Assembly: GCA_031216915.1 (NCBI GenBank)
Contig: CM062291.1
Span: forward strand, 37,080,484-37,144,483
Reading direction: 5' to 3'
Length of the DNA stretch: 64,000 bases
From: Pictodentalium vernedei
Lineage: Eukaryota > Mollusca > Scaphopoda > Dentaliida > Dentaliidae
Shown: positions 53,125-64,000 of the stretch, piece by piece
How the letters are laid out: the number at the start of each line of letters is the position of its first letter
Numbering within the stretch: the stretch's first letter is position 1
The notes under the pieces: model-generated
What the model was told of the DNA's origin: nothing
The model's database searches: none
Seen by the model: only the letters and a program-made list of their open reading frames with translations
Translations under genes and position numbers: made by a program

Positions 53125-56014
53125 TTAGTGGACGACATTCTGAGCAACAGATAACGGACCTAAACAATGCAGGTCTCCAGAAATGGACTCAATATTTCTG
53201 AGATAAAAATTCGTAAATGTGGATGGCTGAGACCAATAAGCAGCCTTCATTAAATCTGTAATAGCAACACTATTAGCATAAGCCCAGGAAGTAGAAAGAG
53301 CTCTTACTTCATGAGCAGAAATCTTAAGCACAGACTGCTGAGAAGAAGATAAATCTTCATAAGCAGTACGGATAGTTAACTGAATCCATCTAGCAATAGA
53401 ATGGACTGAAATGTCCTTTCTATTAGGCATCAAAGACAGAAAGAAACGTTTCCGTCCCTTTCTGATAAACTGAGATCTCTGTTTATAGATACGTAGTGCT
53501 CTAACAGGACAGAGTAATGGCCTACGCCCGTCTGAAGACGGAAGAGCCTTAATAACAATAGGTTCCGGATATTTATTAGGAGCCTGATTCTTAGCTAAAA
53601 AACCCACATTAGTAGTGAAGGTGATAGTGTTCCCAACACTACGATAATGAGAATCATCCACCGATAGAGCATGAAGCTCACTGACTCTTCTGGCAGAAGA
53701 GAAAGCTAAGAGAAAAGCTGTCTTATAAGATAAGAATTTGAAATCTACTGTCCCAAGAGGTTCAAATGGCTTTTCCTTCAATTTTAAGGAGAACCCAAGC
53801 TAAATTCCACTTAGGAATTAATCTAAGAGTTCTGGGTCTATTTATCGAAAAGTTTCTAACCAACTTCGATAAAGAGACATTAGATCCAATTTGTAAACTA
53901 TCATGATGTGCATAGGTATCAGATAACATAGATCTATAACCCTTTATAGTAACAGGCTGCAGTTTGATTTCGTCAAACAAATATACTAGAAAGTTTGCAA
54001 TGTCTGGTATAGAGGGATCAAATATATCTACAGAATGATCCCTACACCAACGACGAAAAACCTTCCACTTAGCCGCATAGTTTAGCGAAGAGGAGGTCCT
54101 CCTACAGTTAGAAATCGCGTCCACTGCTCGTCCTGTAAAGTGCTTGCCATGCAAGAAGGACCGCACAACGGAAAAACGTGAAGGTTGAGACCTTGCGGGT
54201 TGTGATGGAGTTGGCGCGATTTCCCCTGCGAAAGAAGATCCTCTCGTGGAGGAAGCTTCCGCGGTAGGTCCCACAACAGACACCTGAGTAGATTTATCCA
54301 CGGTCTCTGTGGTGACAGAGATGCTACCAACAGAATCTTGCATTGAGATTGTTTTATCTTTAGCAATACTTGTTGAATTAACGGCGCTGGAGGATACGCA
54401 TATCCTATCATTCCGTCCCAAGGGATCGACAGAGCGTCTACTGCAAATGCTCTTGGATCCGGACACGGAGACACATACGTCTGCAACTGATTGTTGAGAT
54501 GTGTCGCAAATAAGTCTATCATTGGCCGTTCCCATTGGTAGCAAATCTGATTGAATACTTGTTTGTTGAGAGTCCACTCCGATGGCAACAAGCGACCCTT
54601 TCGTGAAAGGGAGTCTGCTAGCACATTCAGACGACCCGGTATGTGACGGACCGAAAGAAGAACGTGATGTTCTAACGCAAACAGAAGGATTCTTTCCGTT
54701 AGATTGAACAACGGAACTGAATGAGTGCCTCCCTGATTCCGTATATACGCCACTACTGTCGTATTGTCGGATAGGATTTGGACATGAGCATCGTGAATAA
54801 TGTCCATCCAGTGACGTAACGCAAGCCAAATTGACATCATTTCCTTGATGTTTATGTGCTTGCACAGGAATTGCGGATCCCAAAGACCCTGGCATCTCGA
54901 ATCCATTGGGATTAATGATGCACCCCAACCTGTTTGACTGGCATCCGTCATAACGGTAAAACTCGGATCCGGCAACTGCAGCGGAACTCCTTGAGTTAAC
55001 CACTGAATGTTTGCTCAAGTCTGAATCTCTTGTTTCACTTGATCTGACAAGAGAACGTCTACATCGAGCGAATGAATTTTCACACTCCAATTCTGAGTCA
55101 GGAAAATTTGAAGAGGACGTGTGCGTAGCCGCCCCATCGGAATGAGATCCGCGGCGGCTCCGCACAGACCTATCAGTCTCATAAATTCTCTCGCCGTGAC
55201 TTTGTCTGCGTGCAGACAATAGCGAGCGTAACAACTGACTAATTTCGCTCTGGTTAACGGCAGACGAACGAGATTGTTGTGCGTCTCGAAGCTCATTCCC
55301 AGATGAGTGAATGACTTGGACGGCACCAGATCCGACTTCTCCTCGTTTACTATAAAACCGAGACGTCGGAGCAATAGAAGAAGATTCTGAACATCGTTCT
55401 GAAGCGTTAACTCGTTGCCGTACCTCTGAAGAATGTCGTCCAGGTAGGCCGACGTTACCGCAGACGAATGAGCTCGGAAGTAGATCATTACCGAGTTCAT
55501 TACCCGAGTGAAAGCCCAGGGTGCTAGATTCAATCCGAAGCACATGGCCCGGAACTGATACACCACTCCTAGGACTGCGAAGCGTAGATACTTTCGGAAT
55601 GTCGGATGTACCATGACGTGGAAGTACGCATCTTTGAGATCTATGCTCGTTGCATAATCGTTCACCCGAATACTCGCTCTGACCGATCGAATCGTCTCCA
55701 TATAAAACTTCGGAGCGACGATCAGCTTGTTTATCCAGCTCAAATCTATGACTGGACGGAACGAGCCGTCTGGTTTCGGAACCAGAAACAGATGGCTGTA
55801 GAATCCCAGAGATTCCTGGTTTTCTACGACCTCTACCGCGTTCTTCATTAAAAGAGACTGCACCTCTGATAACAGAGCGTCTCTTTTCTGTGGATTTGAC
55901 GGAAGATGAGTCCACTTTGGACTTCGAGTTAATGGAGGCTTTCGTTTGAAGGATATCTTTAGACCTTCCGAAGTCACTCCTCTCACCCAAGGGTCGTCCG
56001 TAATCGACGCCCAC
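53125..56014 (-). pseudogene. DIRS copy 2 recombinase frame, frameshifted
   Basis: One extra T in a short T-run near 53780 (cttcaattttaagg against cttcaatttaag in copy 1) splits the frame into 56014-53762 and 53781-53125. The catalytic motifs SSARRVSEL, HEVRALS and TFTNFYL are all still encoded in the second piece. Confidence 0.92.
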
Positions 56015-56397
56015 TCTTGTGAAAAACTCGACAACCTTCCGCCAACCGGAATGCGATAGAGGTTTAAGCCATCACCTCCTGGACCTGCGAGGCCTGCGGT
56101 AGGAGAAACCACGTCTTCCACGACCCGCACCTCGCCTCGTTGACCTCGGGGCGTCCGACCGATTGTCCCGGCCTGAAGGACGTCCCGAACGAGAGTCGCT
56201 ATCCTGACGGTCTCTCGAATAAGACCAAGAGGACGCACCGGAACCTCTATAGGAACCTCTCTTGGGCGCATTAGACCCAGAACTGCCTGTCTTATTCGTG
56301 TCTGCTGTATCCGACTTTTTAGGAGCCGATCTGAACAACAGAGAATCATTAGCTTTCTTTTTAATTTTATAATAAATAGCGGAAAGCTTGCCGTCAA
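54082..56397 (-). pseudogene. DIRS copy 2 RT-RNase H, one nonsense mutation
   Basis: Same length and motifs as copy 1 (YLDDIL, TDASQTGWG). The Trp codon in QTWANIQWL became TGA near 55014 (plus-strand gctcaag in place of gcccaag), cutting it between RT and RNase H. Confidence 0.93.
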
Positions 56398-58173
56398 AGA
56401 GAAGTTCTCCTGAGACCGAAGCGACTCTAAGAGAGTTCTTCACCTTAGAATCCACTAGTGTGGATGTAGCTAGGGCTGCGTCACGTCTAACCAACTCCAG
56501 ATTTGCCACTGAAAGGGCGGAGTTACACGTGGAATAAGCTACTGCCCTTGAAAGAAGTCTTAAAGAGGATTGTATATCCTGAAACTCTTCCCCTTGAAGG
56601 CGCAGTGATAACGCCTTAGTAAGGTGATCTGCGTAAGATAAGGCATCTAAATTGGCTCTGTTAGACGCAATAGCAGTTTCCAACACCGCGGTTGGAATAG
56701 AAGCTGACGACGGTAATGATAGCTCTAAGTCTTCCGCCTCGTCGTCCATACGCAGAGGAACTCTCGGTATACCCTGTCCTGCCGTATCGAATTTATTCCT
56801 TGCATTAATGAAAGGCAGGTTAAGAGTATTAGTGGACAAGAAACCTGCTTTCCCCGTCCTGGAAGCAAGTTTAAATATAGCGTCGTTCAATAATTCAAAT
56901 GTCCTTGCAACATTATTGGACTGCGACGGAAACTCGGGAGCGATGTCTCTGAACCGCTCAAAAAATTCAGAGTCCAATGACGCTATAATTCTCTTGTCCG
57001 GAAGCGCAGCAGTCTGGCCCGACGGAACAACTTGAGGGAGAAAGTGCCGGATGAAGTCCACGGCAGCTTTATGTTGTTCCGAAAGGGATAGCTCCAATTC
57101 ATCCGTATCCCTTTCACCATCCGGTCGGACCTCCCGATGTTCCCGTTCGTCCGCCCCCGATGCTTCGGCGGAGCGTACCGACCCAGCGCCGTCGGATAAT
57201 TCTCGATCCGACACCGTTTCTGTCGGCTGCTGGGATGCTGCGATAAGCTGTGCTATCTGCACAAGAATGTCCGACGTCGAGACCTGCGGAGGCGCAGTCT
57301 TTCGCTGCTTCGCCGAGGGCAGCTCCGCATCAGATGGCTCCCGCATACTTTTCCTATGCGAACGTCCGGAGTCCATCGGTCTCGAATCCCTGGCTGCCGG
57401 ATGGTGTGACCTGGTCTCCGAAGAATCCTTCATCGGCGAAGCTGGTAAAATATCGGAGGTCACGCAGCCAAGGTGCGGTTGTGTGCGCTGACGAGAAGAG
57501 GAAGCCTTAACAGTCTCTGCGGACTGCTTATACAACGGAGCGTCCCGAGCGACGGACGTATGCTCCGCTAAAGACACATTTTGTACCACAACATCTGGTC
57601 CCAGATGTTGTTGTACGAGAGAGGGACCTCTCTCGCTCGCGGCCCGGCTGGACCTGGACGAGCTAGGAACCGGACTAAAAGGCTTCCTCCGTTCTCGTTT
57701 ACTATCCGCCGTCACTGGTGTGCATCTATTATGTTTATAGTGCTCGCATCACCCAAAATTTCCTCTTGGACCGCATCGGACGAACCCGGCTGCCGAACCA
57801 TTCGGTGAATGGACGCTACACCGGGCGAGCTAGCGGACGACATTTGTCTAATCTCCATGAGCACTTTTGCCGCTAGCTCTGAATTCATTTGTGACGACGG
57901 ACGCACACTTGAAGAAGATAACATGGAAACATCACCCTGTTCTGGTTCCTCTGAAATAGAAACTGAGAGAGTAGAGTGACCTTGTGGAGAAAGAGCCGGC
58001 ATCGCTCTTTCTCCAGAAACAACATATCGTGACACACGTTTCCAATGTTTCTCATCCCAATGTTCACATATAGGACAGGGATTAATGCGAGAACACTGAC
58101 TACAATTAATACAATGATCATGAAAGTCAGAGGAAGATTTCTTCCTATTACAATTTGAACAATGTCCCTTCAT
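56072..58173 (-). pseudogene. DIRS copy 2 Gag-like protein, frameshifted
   Basis: One G missing near 57717 (cactggtgtg against cactgggtgtg in copy 1) splits it into 58224-57712 and 57715-56072. Otherwise the Cys-rich start and the Arg/Gly-rich tail are as in copy 1. Confidence 0.93.
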
Positions 58174-58388
58174 TGTGAAAGAACAACAATAAGTCCTAGT
58201 TACTCGCAAAAACCCCTGACACAAAGATACATAATAACATGATCCATTAATAAATGAAAAAACAATTGCAAAACAAAATAATTTTGAAAAAATATTTTTT
58301 CAGAGAAGCCCAAGTTGCTGAAAAGTAACGTTGAGCCCCGATGGATCCGATGGCAAAGTGTGGTCAAAAATTTTAAATTTATATAAAA

Positions 58389-60449
58389 CTAGAACTATCA
58401 CTGAAGGTGATTAATACCCCCGCTTTGGGTTTTTAGAGGAATGCACTTCTGATCATGTAGGCGAAGGCCATAAGGAAATGTATACATAAAGATCATTTTT
58501 TGTTGTTGAAATTTGTATTTGCATGTGGCCTTCCACAGAACAGCACTGAATACTTAAAGAGCCCACACATATATGGTTTACATTTGGAAAAACACATTTA
58601 CAATGTGCAACATGTATTCAAAATCGGTTCATTAATGTAGGAGGAGTTGCACACACAAGAATCCCATTTGAAAACCCATAATAAATCAAAGTTAAAGGGA
58701 GATAACCTGGTTAAAATTGTCGCAGATCAAAAATTTGGGAATATGCGTATGTTCACTTAGTTGTGATAATGTTTGAAAGGTTTCGTCAAAATTGATTGAT
58801 AAATGTAGGAGGAGTTGCACGCACAAGAATTTCATGTAGAAACCCATAATAAATCTAAGTTAAAGGGAGATAACCTAGTTAAAATTGCCACAGCTCAAAA
58901 ATTTTGGAATATGCGCATGTTCACTTAGTAGTGATGATGTCTGTAAACTTTCGTCCAAATTGATTGATAAATGTAGGAGGAGTTGCGCACACAAGAATTT
59001 CATGCAGAAACCCATATTAAATCAAAGTTCAAGAGAGATAACCTGGTTAAAATTGTCGCAGATCAAAAAGTTTGGAATATGCACATGTTCACTTAGAAGA
59101 GATGATGTTTGAAAGGTTTCATCAAAATCGGTTCATTAATGTAGGAGGAGTTGCGCACACAAGAATTTGTTCGAACGGAAAGACATAATAAATCTAAGTC
59201 AAAGGGAGATAACCTGGTTAAAATTGTCGCAGATCAAAAATCTTGGAATATGCGCATGTTCACTTAGTAGTGGTGATGTCTGAAAAGTTTTGTCCAAATT
59301 GATTGATAAATGTAGGAGGAGTTGCACGCACAAGAATTTCATGTAGAAACCCATAATAAATCTAAGTTAAAGGGAGATAACCTAGTTAAAATTGCCACAG
59401 CTCAAAAATTTTGGAATATGCGCATGTTCACTTAGTAGTGATGATGTCTGTAAACTTTCGTCCAAATTGATTGATAAATGTAGGAGGAGTTGCGCACACA
59501 AGAATTTCATGCAGAAACCCTTAAATCAAAGTTCAAGAGAGATAACCTGGTTAAAATTGTCGCAGATCAAAAAGTTTGGAATATGCACATGTTCACTTAG
59601 TAGAGATGATGTTTGAAAGGTTTCATCAAAATCGGTTCATTAATGTAGGAGGAGTTGCGCACGCAAAAATTTGTTCGAACGGAAAGACATAATAAATCTA
59701 AGTCAAAGGGAGATAACCTGGTTAAAATTGTCGCAGATCAAAAATCTTGCAATATGCGCATGTTCACTTAGTAGTGATGATGTCTGAAAAGTTTTGTCCA
59801 AATTGATTGATAAATGTAGGAGGAGTTGCACGCACAAGAATTTCATGTAGAAACCCATAATAAATCTAAGTTAAAGGGAGATAACCTAGTTAAAATTGCC
59901 ACAGCTCAAAAATTTTGGAATATGCGCATGTTCACTTAGTAGTGATGATGTCTGTAAACTTTCGTCCAAATTGATTGATAAATGTAGGAGGAGTTGCGCA
60001 CACAAGAATTTCATGCAGAAACCCATATTAAATCAAAGTTCAAGAGAGATAACCTGGTTAAAATTGTCGCAGATCAAAAAGTTTGGAATATGCACATGTT
60101 CACTTAGTAGAGATGATGTTTGAAAGGTTTCATCAAAATCGGTTCATTAATGTAGGAGGAGTTGTGCACACAAGAATTTGTTCGAACGGAAAGACATAAT
60201 AAATCTAAGTCAAAGGGAGAAAACCTGGTTAAAATTGTCGCAGATCAAAAATCTTGGAATATGCGCATGTTCACTTAGTAGTGATGATGTCTGAAAAGTT
60301 TTGTCCAAATTGATTGATAAATGTAGGAGGAGTTGCACACACAAGAATTTCGGAAAGACGTACGGACGGACGGACGGACGGACGTACGGACGTACGGACG
60401 TACAGGGCGATTCCTATATAGCCCCCACTTCTTCGAAGCGGGGGTATAA
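58389..60449 (-). mobile_element. Helitron-like element with three-unit higher-order repeat
   Basis: 2,061 bp, absent from copy 1 at the same place (tataaaataattaatg at 40560-40575), inserted between A and T. Minus-strand 3' end: hairpin tcaccttcagtga, tagtt, CTAG, host T. About ten core monomers of about 168 bases are arranged in threes: frames starting 58885, 59392 and 59896 are 507 and 504 bases apart. Then comes (acgg)n/(acgt)n at 60358-60400, and a terminal hairpin cccccacttc-ttc-gaagcggggg. Non-autonomous. Frames are not genes. Confidence 0.92.
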
Positions 60450-61689
60450 TAATTAATGAGACACTTTCGGATAATATAAATGTATCTTATAATGAGATAA
60501 ACTACCACAAAGGCAAACAGCCCCCCTCAAAAAAGGCTGTTGCCAATGAAAACAAACAGTGTAAACACACTAGAAAACATGACTCCAGGCACTGAAAAAA
60601 CTGGCCCGGAATCAGTCATCAATTACACTCTATCTGATGCAAAACAGAGACTCCCAGGGGAGAATCTGTAGAACATCAGATGGAAGATGCAGAACACAAA
60701 CGTTATACACCCATGGGTGAAAACGTAACTATGGGGAAAATAACAGAAAACATTCTGTAACCAAGCAACTCTCCCAGGAAATTTTAGAAATGAAACTTCT
60801 CAAAAATATGCCAAAAGCATGGGAGAATTGCCAGGGGGGACTTTAGAAGGCTAGGGGAGAGGAAACACTGAATAAGCAGTGCAACAATTAGCAAGAATGA
60901 CAACAAGAGGCCCATACCTCGAAAATAGGCAACTTAACATAATTTCATCAAAAAATTTTAAGTACAGCCCTGATTATTTTTTGCCACTTCTTTTTCCTCT
61001 CCTCCTTCTATCCTCCTTAGAATCACATTTTCTCCAAAAATTACGTGTCTGGCATCCTTTAAACTGAGATTTACAAGCACAAAGATCAGTGAGATGTTGA
61101 CTGATGAAGGGCCAAACAGAGAATGATAATTGGCGCCAATTTCGGGACGACTGCGTCACTGCGCATGCGCAGTAGAGGCGTACTATGGAGGTCCTTTAGG
61201 ACATGATTTCTTTTTGTTTTGGATGCAAATTTTGGGGATTGGGGGGCAAAATTTGTGTTTGGCCCTGGTTTTGTTGGAGTTAGCACCAGCTAAGTCTGGG
61301 TCATTGGTACAGTATAAAAATTTATAAGTTATAGCCCTGAACACATTCTGCCACTGTTTCTTCCTCTCATCCTTTTATTTCCTCCTTAGATCCACCATTT
61401 CTTTCATAATTATGTGTCTGGCATCATTTAAACTGAGATTTACAAGCACAAATATCAGAGAGATGTTACTGATTTGAGGGCCAAACAAAGAATGACTTTT
61501 GGCGCCAATTTCGAGACTACCTTGACACTGTGCATGCGCAGTGGATAAAAGTATGGAGGACCACATAGGACATTGAAATTTCGGATTTTGATGCAAATTT
61601 GGGGGATTGGGGGGCAAAATTTGTGTTTGGCCCTAGAATTTAAGGAGTTAGCACAAGCTAAGTCTGGGTCATTGGTACAGTATAAAAAT

Positions 61690-61762
61690 ATAATATTTTT
61701 TCAACTGCTGAAATTACATAGTACGTGGGCAGATGAGGCAAATTCATTAGGTAATGGGTTAA
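61690..61762. mobile_element. piggyBac-type MITE, right half
   Basis: ataatattttttcaactgctg ... aggtaatgggTTAA completes the MITE that starts at 45341. Confidence 0.85.
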
Positions 61763-61888
61763 CAGGGTTCCATTGTATGACTCAATGCGTCAAACTTGCC
61801 TTATTTGGAATGAACTCAGCTGTTCAGTAGATGATAAAAGAAATTTGACTCTCAAGCTAAGGCTGTATATAATGAATATTATACTCAC

Positions 61889-62066
61889 CATATCCCAAGC
61901 AAATGTGGCTACCCAGTAAGTTGTGGGATTAATACCACTCACGAACTGCAGATGTTTGCTGTTAGATGTGCGTTCTTCAATAAGGTACAGCAAAAAACTG
62001 GCTGGTATAAATGACATAGCAAAAATCACACATATTGCAATCACAATATCAACTGCACTTGCAAGT
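61889..62066 (-). CDS. ABCA-subfamily transporter, exon A
   Basis: A 178-bp exon, acceptor ttttttcag and donor gtgagt, encoding [20 protein letters not shown], then an inner segment with [20 protein letters not shown] and [10 protein letters not shown]. [14 protein letters not shown], [15 protein letters not shown] and the YW..F.WDM ending are hallmarks of the second transmembrane domain in ABCA1/2/4/7-type lipid transporters. It ends in phase 0, and exon B (31223-31338) follows about 30.5 kb downstream. Upstream exons are outside the window. Confidence 0.96.
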
Positions 62067-62135
62067 CTGAAAAAAAAAATTGTTTACCTTATCCTTCATT
62101 TGCGGGAACTACATGATGAACAATGTCAAAATAAA

Positions 62136-62191
62136 ATTAACACTAGAAATATACACCAACACAGACTTCATATATGACCCTGTATTTTATC
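62136..62191. repeat. 56-bp direct repeat flanking hAT copy 2 (left)
   Basis: attaacactagaaatataca...gtattttatc, repeated at 63036-63091 on the other side of the hAT element. Confidence 0.97.
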
Positions 62192-63035
62192 TAGGGCTGT
62201 CGCGACTATCATTTTTTGTAATCGACTAATCGTGACCAGTAATCGACGGTTAGTCGATTAATAGTCGCTTCCCATGATTTTTTAGCAAATCATTCTTCTG
62301 TTCGTAAAACTCTGAAAATGACAATGGCACCAGTGTGTTCAGACGAAGTGGGGTTGTGGGAACAACAAATCGGTCCCGACTGAAGCTACATGTACTCCAA
62401 TCTTGGACCCACAGTCCGTAATATAATTTTTGGGGTTGGTACGTCCTGTAGGAAGTACCAACCCCAAAAATAATATTACTGACTGCGGGTTCAAGTTTGA
62501 ACTAGATTGAAGCCGATGAATTAAAATGAATTTACCAAAGAACGTTCCTGCATATGTCTCCTTTCTGCAATAAGTTTCTCGAAATTTTGAACATTGAGAT
62601 CTATGCATTCCCTCATCAGTTGTTAAAATTGGATCTTAGTCTGAAGTTCCGAACTTTGAGAAGTGATCTGACGTTCTGACTTTCGTCATAATTTTGTCAC
62701 TTCCGCGCTTTGGGTTTTCCAATGGGTGCATTCGTGTGTACAAGACTGGAGAAATTCAGCAGAATCTATTCTTCTCGAGTAACTGTGAGTGTTCTTTCTT
62801 ACACAGTCAGTGACAGTCGTACAGTCTTCCGGATATGAATGTTAACTATGGTTAGATATTTAAAGTTAATTCACCTTCATTGATCATTCACCTCACAAAA
62901 CAATGCAATTTAGCCCCGACGTGTAGTAGACGTGTACCACCTTGAAAATGAACGACGATCAACTAAAAATAAAAAACGTCGACTACTTCAATAGTCGACG
63001 GTTAGTCGACTAATCGAATAATCGCGACAGCCCTA
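62192..63035. mobile_element. hAT-type non-autonomous transposon, copy 2
   Basis: 844 bp, same TAGGGCTGTCGCGA ends and interior as 3614-4446. In place of an 8-bp duplication it is flanked by the 56-bp repeat. No transposase. Confidence 0.92.
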
Positions 63036-63091
63036 ATTAACACTAGAAATATACACCAACACAGACTTCATATATGACCCTGTATTTTATC

Positions 63092-63340
63092 AAACAACCA
63101 AATAAACTGTTCATGCTATCAAACAACCAAATAAACTGTTCTTGCTGAGTGTTATGTCATTCACACATAGACTATAACCCATGCTGAGTGTTGTGTCATT
63201 CCCATATAAACTGTTACCCATGCTGAGTGTTGTGTCATTCACATATAAACTGTTACCCATCCTGAGTGTTATGTCATTCCCATATACACTGTTACCCATG
63301 CTGTGTGTTATGTCATTCCCATATAACTTTCTAACACATG
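63092..63340. repeat. Small satellite of about 39 bp and a 26-bp doublet
   Basis: caaacaaccaaataaactgtt occurs twice at 63092-63145. Then gtgttntgtcattcncatata..actgttacccat repeats about five times (63139-63335). Frames of both strands are repeat translations. Confidence 0.9.
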
Positions 63341-63439
63341 AATTATCGACAAGCTTTTCTCGACAGAGCTACTGAATTGAGTATGCATCGTGTCCAAATT
63401 ATAATGTACTCTTTAATTTTTTGTTGCTTTTTATAACCA

Positions 63440-63700
63440 ACAGCCCTGGTAACCTAAAAAGGACTCCTGTGGAAACCTCGGAAGTGAAGCAGTGCTTGTT
63501 TGCTGTGGTAAACAAGTTCAGTTTTACTGGTAAAATAGGACCTAGTCACCAGTGACCGGGGTAGAAGTCCCCTAAAATGGGCAGCATGGGTGTAAACGAT
63601 TGGCTAAACTTGACTTTACACCTTTTTTTACAGTCACAATTAACCAGAGCTGCAGAAAAGTGACCTTAAACACCAGTAAATAAATAAATAACCTAAAAAA
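63440..63700 (+). mobile_element. SINE-like element with (aaat)n tail
   Basis: Ends gtgaccttaaacaccagtaaataaataaata, the same 3' end as the SINE at 17122-17479. The head is not clearly tRNA-like. Its left edge is uncertain. Confidence 0.55.
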
Positions 63701-63829
63701 AACACCCTTTTTCAAATATTAAGATGACAATCAGGCACCACCACCCGCCACCCCTGAGGGAAAGTGAACCTCTTCTTCAGATAAAAAAAAGAATTATTCT
63801 TCCAAATGTTTTAAAAATCTAAATTTTAT

Positions 63830-64000
63830 AGTAAATTTCCTTTCTTATTATACCTACCACAATTGTTTACTTCAGGCTTGCACTACAGTGGAAGTCCCTA
63901 ACTCGGATAAAATACTCTCTATTTTTGTCTTTCCCAAGCAATTTGGGAAAGAAAAGTGGTGCAAAAGCACCAATAAAAAATAAGCCAAAACTGGGTCGAG
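63830..64000 (+). repeat. Partial element continuing past the window
   Basis: Plus-strand match to the minus strand at 15345-15540: caattgtttact, gcttgcactacagtgga and aagccaaaactgggtcgag. The match runs to the last base, so the rest lies outside. Confidence 0.7.

Larger units (their letters stand above)
52140..61321 (-). mobile_element. DIRS copy 2, disabled
   Basis: Left end gttaaaaaatttatag at 52140; right end cagtataaaaat at 61321. Very close to copy 1 along its length. Both ITRs carry the variants 'catagtacg' and 'gcagtcgtc', so the two ends match each other. Inserted into DIRS-B at tttcgtaaaaaaa|tttataag. Interrupted by a Helitron-like element (58389-60449). Carries a nonsense change in RT and two frameshifts, so it is not autonomous. 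Confidence 0.92.
45515..61689 (-). mobile_element. DIRS-B: old DIRS element carrying three later insertions
   Basis: Left end gttaaaaaatttatag at 45515; right end cagtataaaaat at 61689. ITRs at about 45550-45745 and 61495-61689 share subfamily-specific bases (ccttaaattctagggcc, catcaaaatccgaaatttc). The ICR is at about 45822-45902. It contains a Helitron-like element (45943-48469), another small repeat (about 51765-52095) and DIRS copy 2 (52140-61321). Coding remnants: recombinase 49107-49512, Gag about 50000-51190. RT is absent, with recombinase joined to Gag near 49797. Inactive. Confidence 0.88.

Noticed and set aside
58885..60123. Three similar 74-75 codon frames as a gene family
   Set aside because: Spaced 507 and 504 bases, they are the higher-order units of the Helitron-like core.

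Overview
The window is eukaryotic, AT-rich and dominated by transposable elements. The only host gene I can support is an ABCA-subfamily transporter of the ABCA1/2/4/7 type on the minus strand. Five consecutive coding exons are visible, in transcript order 61889-62066, 31223-31338, 23434-23584, 16953-17076 and 3327-3456. All have GT/AG borders and matching phases. They encode the second transmembrane domain, and the gene continues beyond both window edges. The introns are about 30.5, 7.6, 6.4 and 13.5 kb and are filled with repeats. DIRS retrotransposons, piggyBac-type MITEs with TTAA ends, and Helitron-like elements with ACGG microsatellites and tandem cores (like the 'pearl' elements described in bivalves) together suggest a lophotrochozoan, probably a bivalve mollusc. 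That assignment is inference.

The main mobile players are tyrosine-recombinase retrotransposons of the DIRS type. Five insertions share the same ends, inverted terminal repeats (ITRs) and internal complementary region (ICR): an old decayed copy (DIRS-C, 5127-12037), a deleted mini-element (24284-25108), an old disrupted copy (DIRS-B, 45515-61689, partly duplicated at 33989-43608), and two young, nearly identical copies (copy 1, 34312-42187; copy 2, 52140-61321). Copy 1 keeps three long open frames: Gag-like, RT-RNase H with a methyltransferase-like region, and tyrosine recombinase. Copy 2 carries one nonsense change and two single-base frameshifts. The ICR spells out the circle junction of the element, and the flanks show integration at an AAAAAT-type core without target duplication. 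Three of the five sit at the equivalent place inside palindromic piggyBac-type MITEs, and the other two sit inside DIRS-B.

Layout: 1-3300, minisatellites, a 100-base gap and a degenerate Gag-like fragment. 3300-12100, exon, hAT-type MITE, and DIRS-C inside a MITE. 12600-21000, tandem repeats, MITEs, a fragment of a second DIRS-like lineage, an exon, a tRNA-derived SINE and Helitron-like tandem arrays. 21000-31340, MITEs, two exons, the mini-DIRS, SINEs, and a minisatellite grown from an exon/splice-donor junction. 31532-49797, a tandem segmental duplication whose two copies later took different insertions. 49800-61762, the rest of DIRS-B enclosing DIRS copy 2, which encloses a Helitron-like element. 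61762-64000, an exon, a second hAT-type MITE with a 56-bp flanking duplication, a small satellite and SINE/element ends.

The strongest candidates for something unusual are the splice-donor minisatellite beside an ABCA exon, repeated DIRS integration into one position of a palindromic MITE, and a 199-bp palindrome built of smaller palindromes inside a Tc1/mariner-like element.
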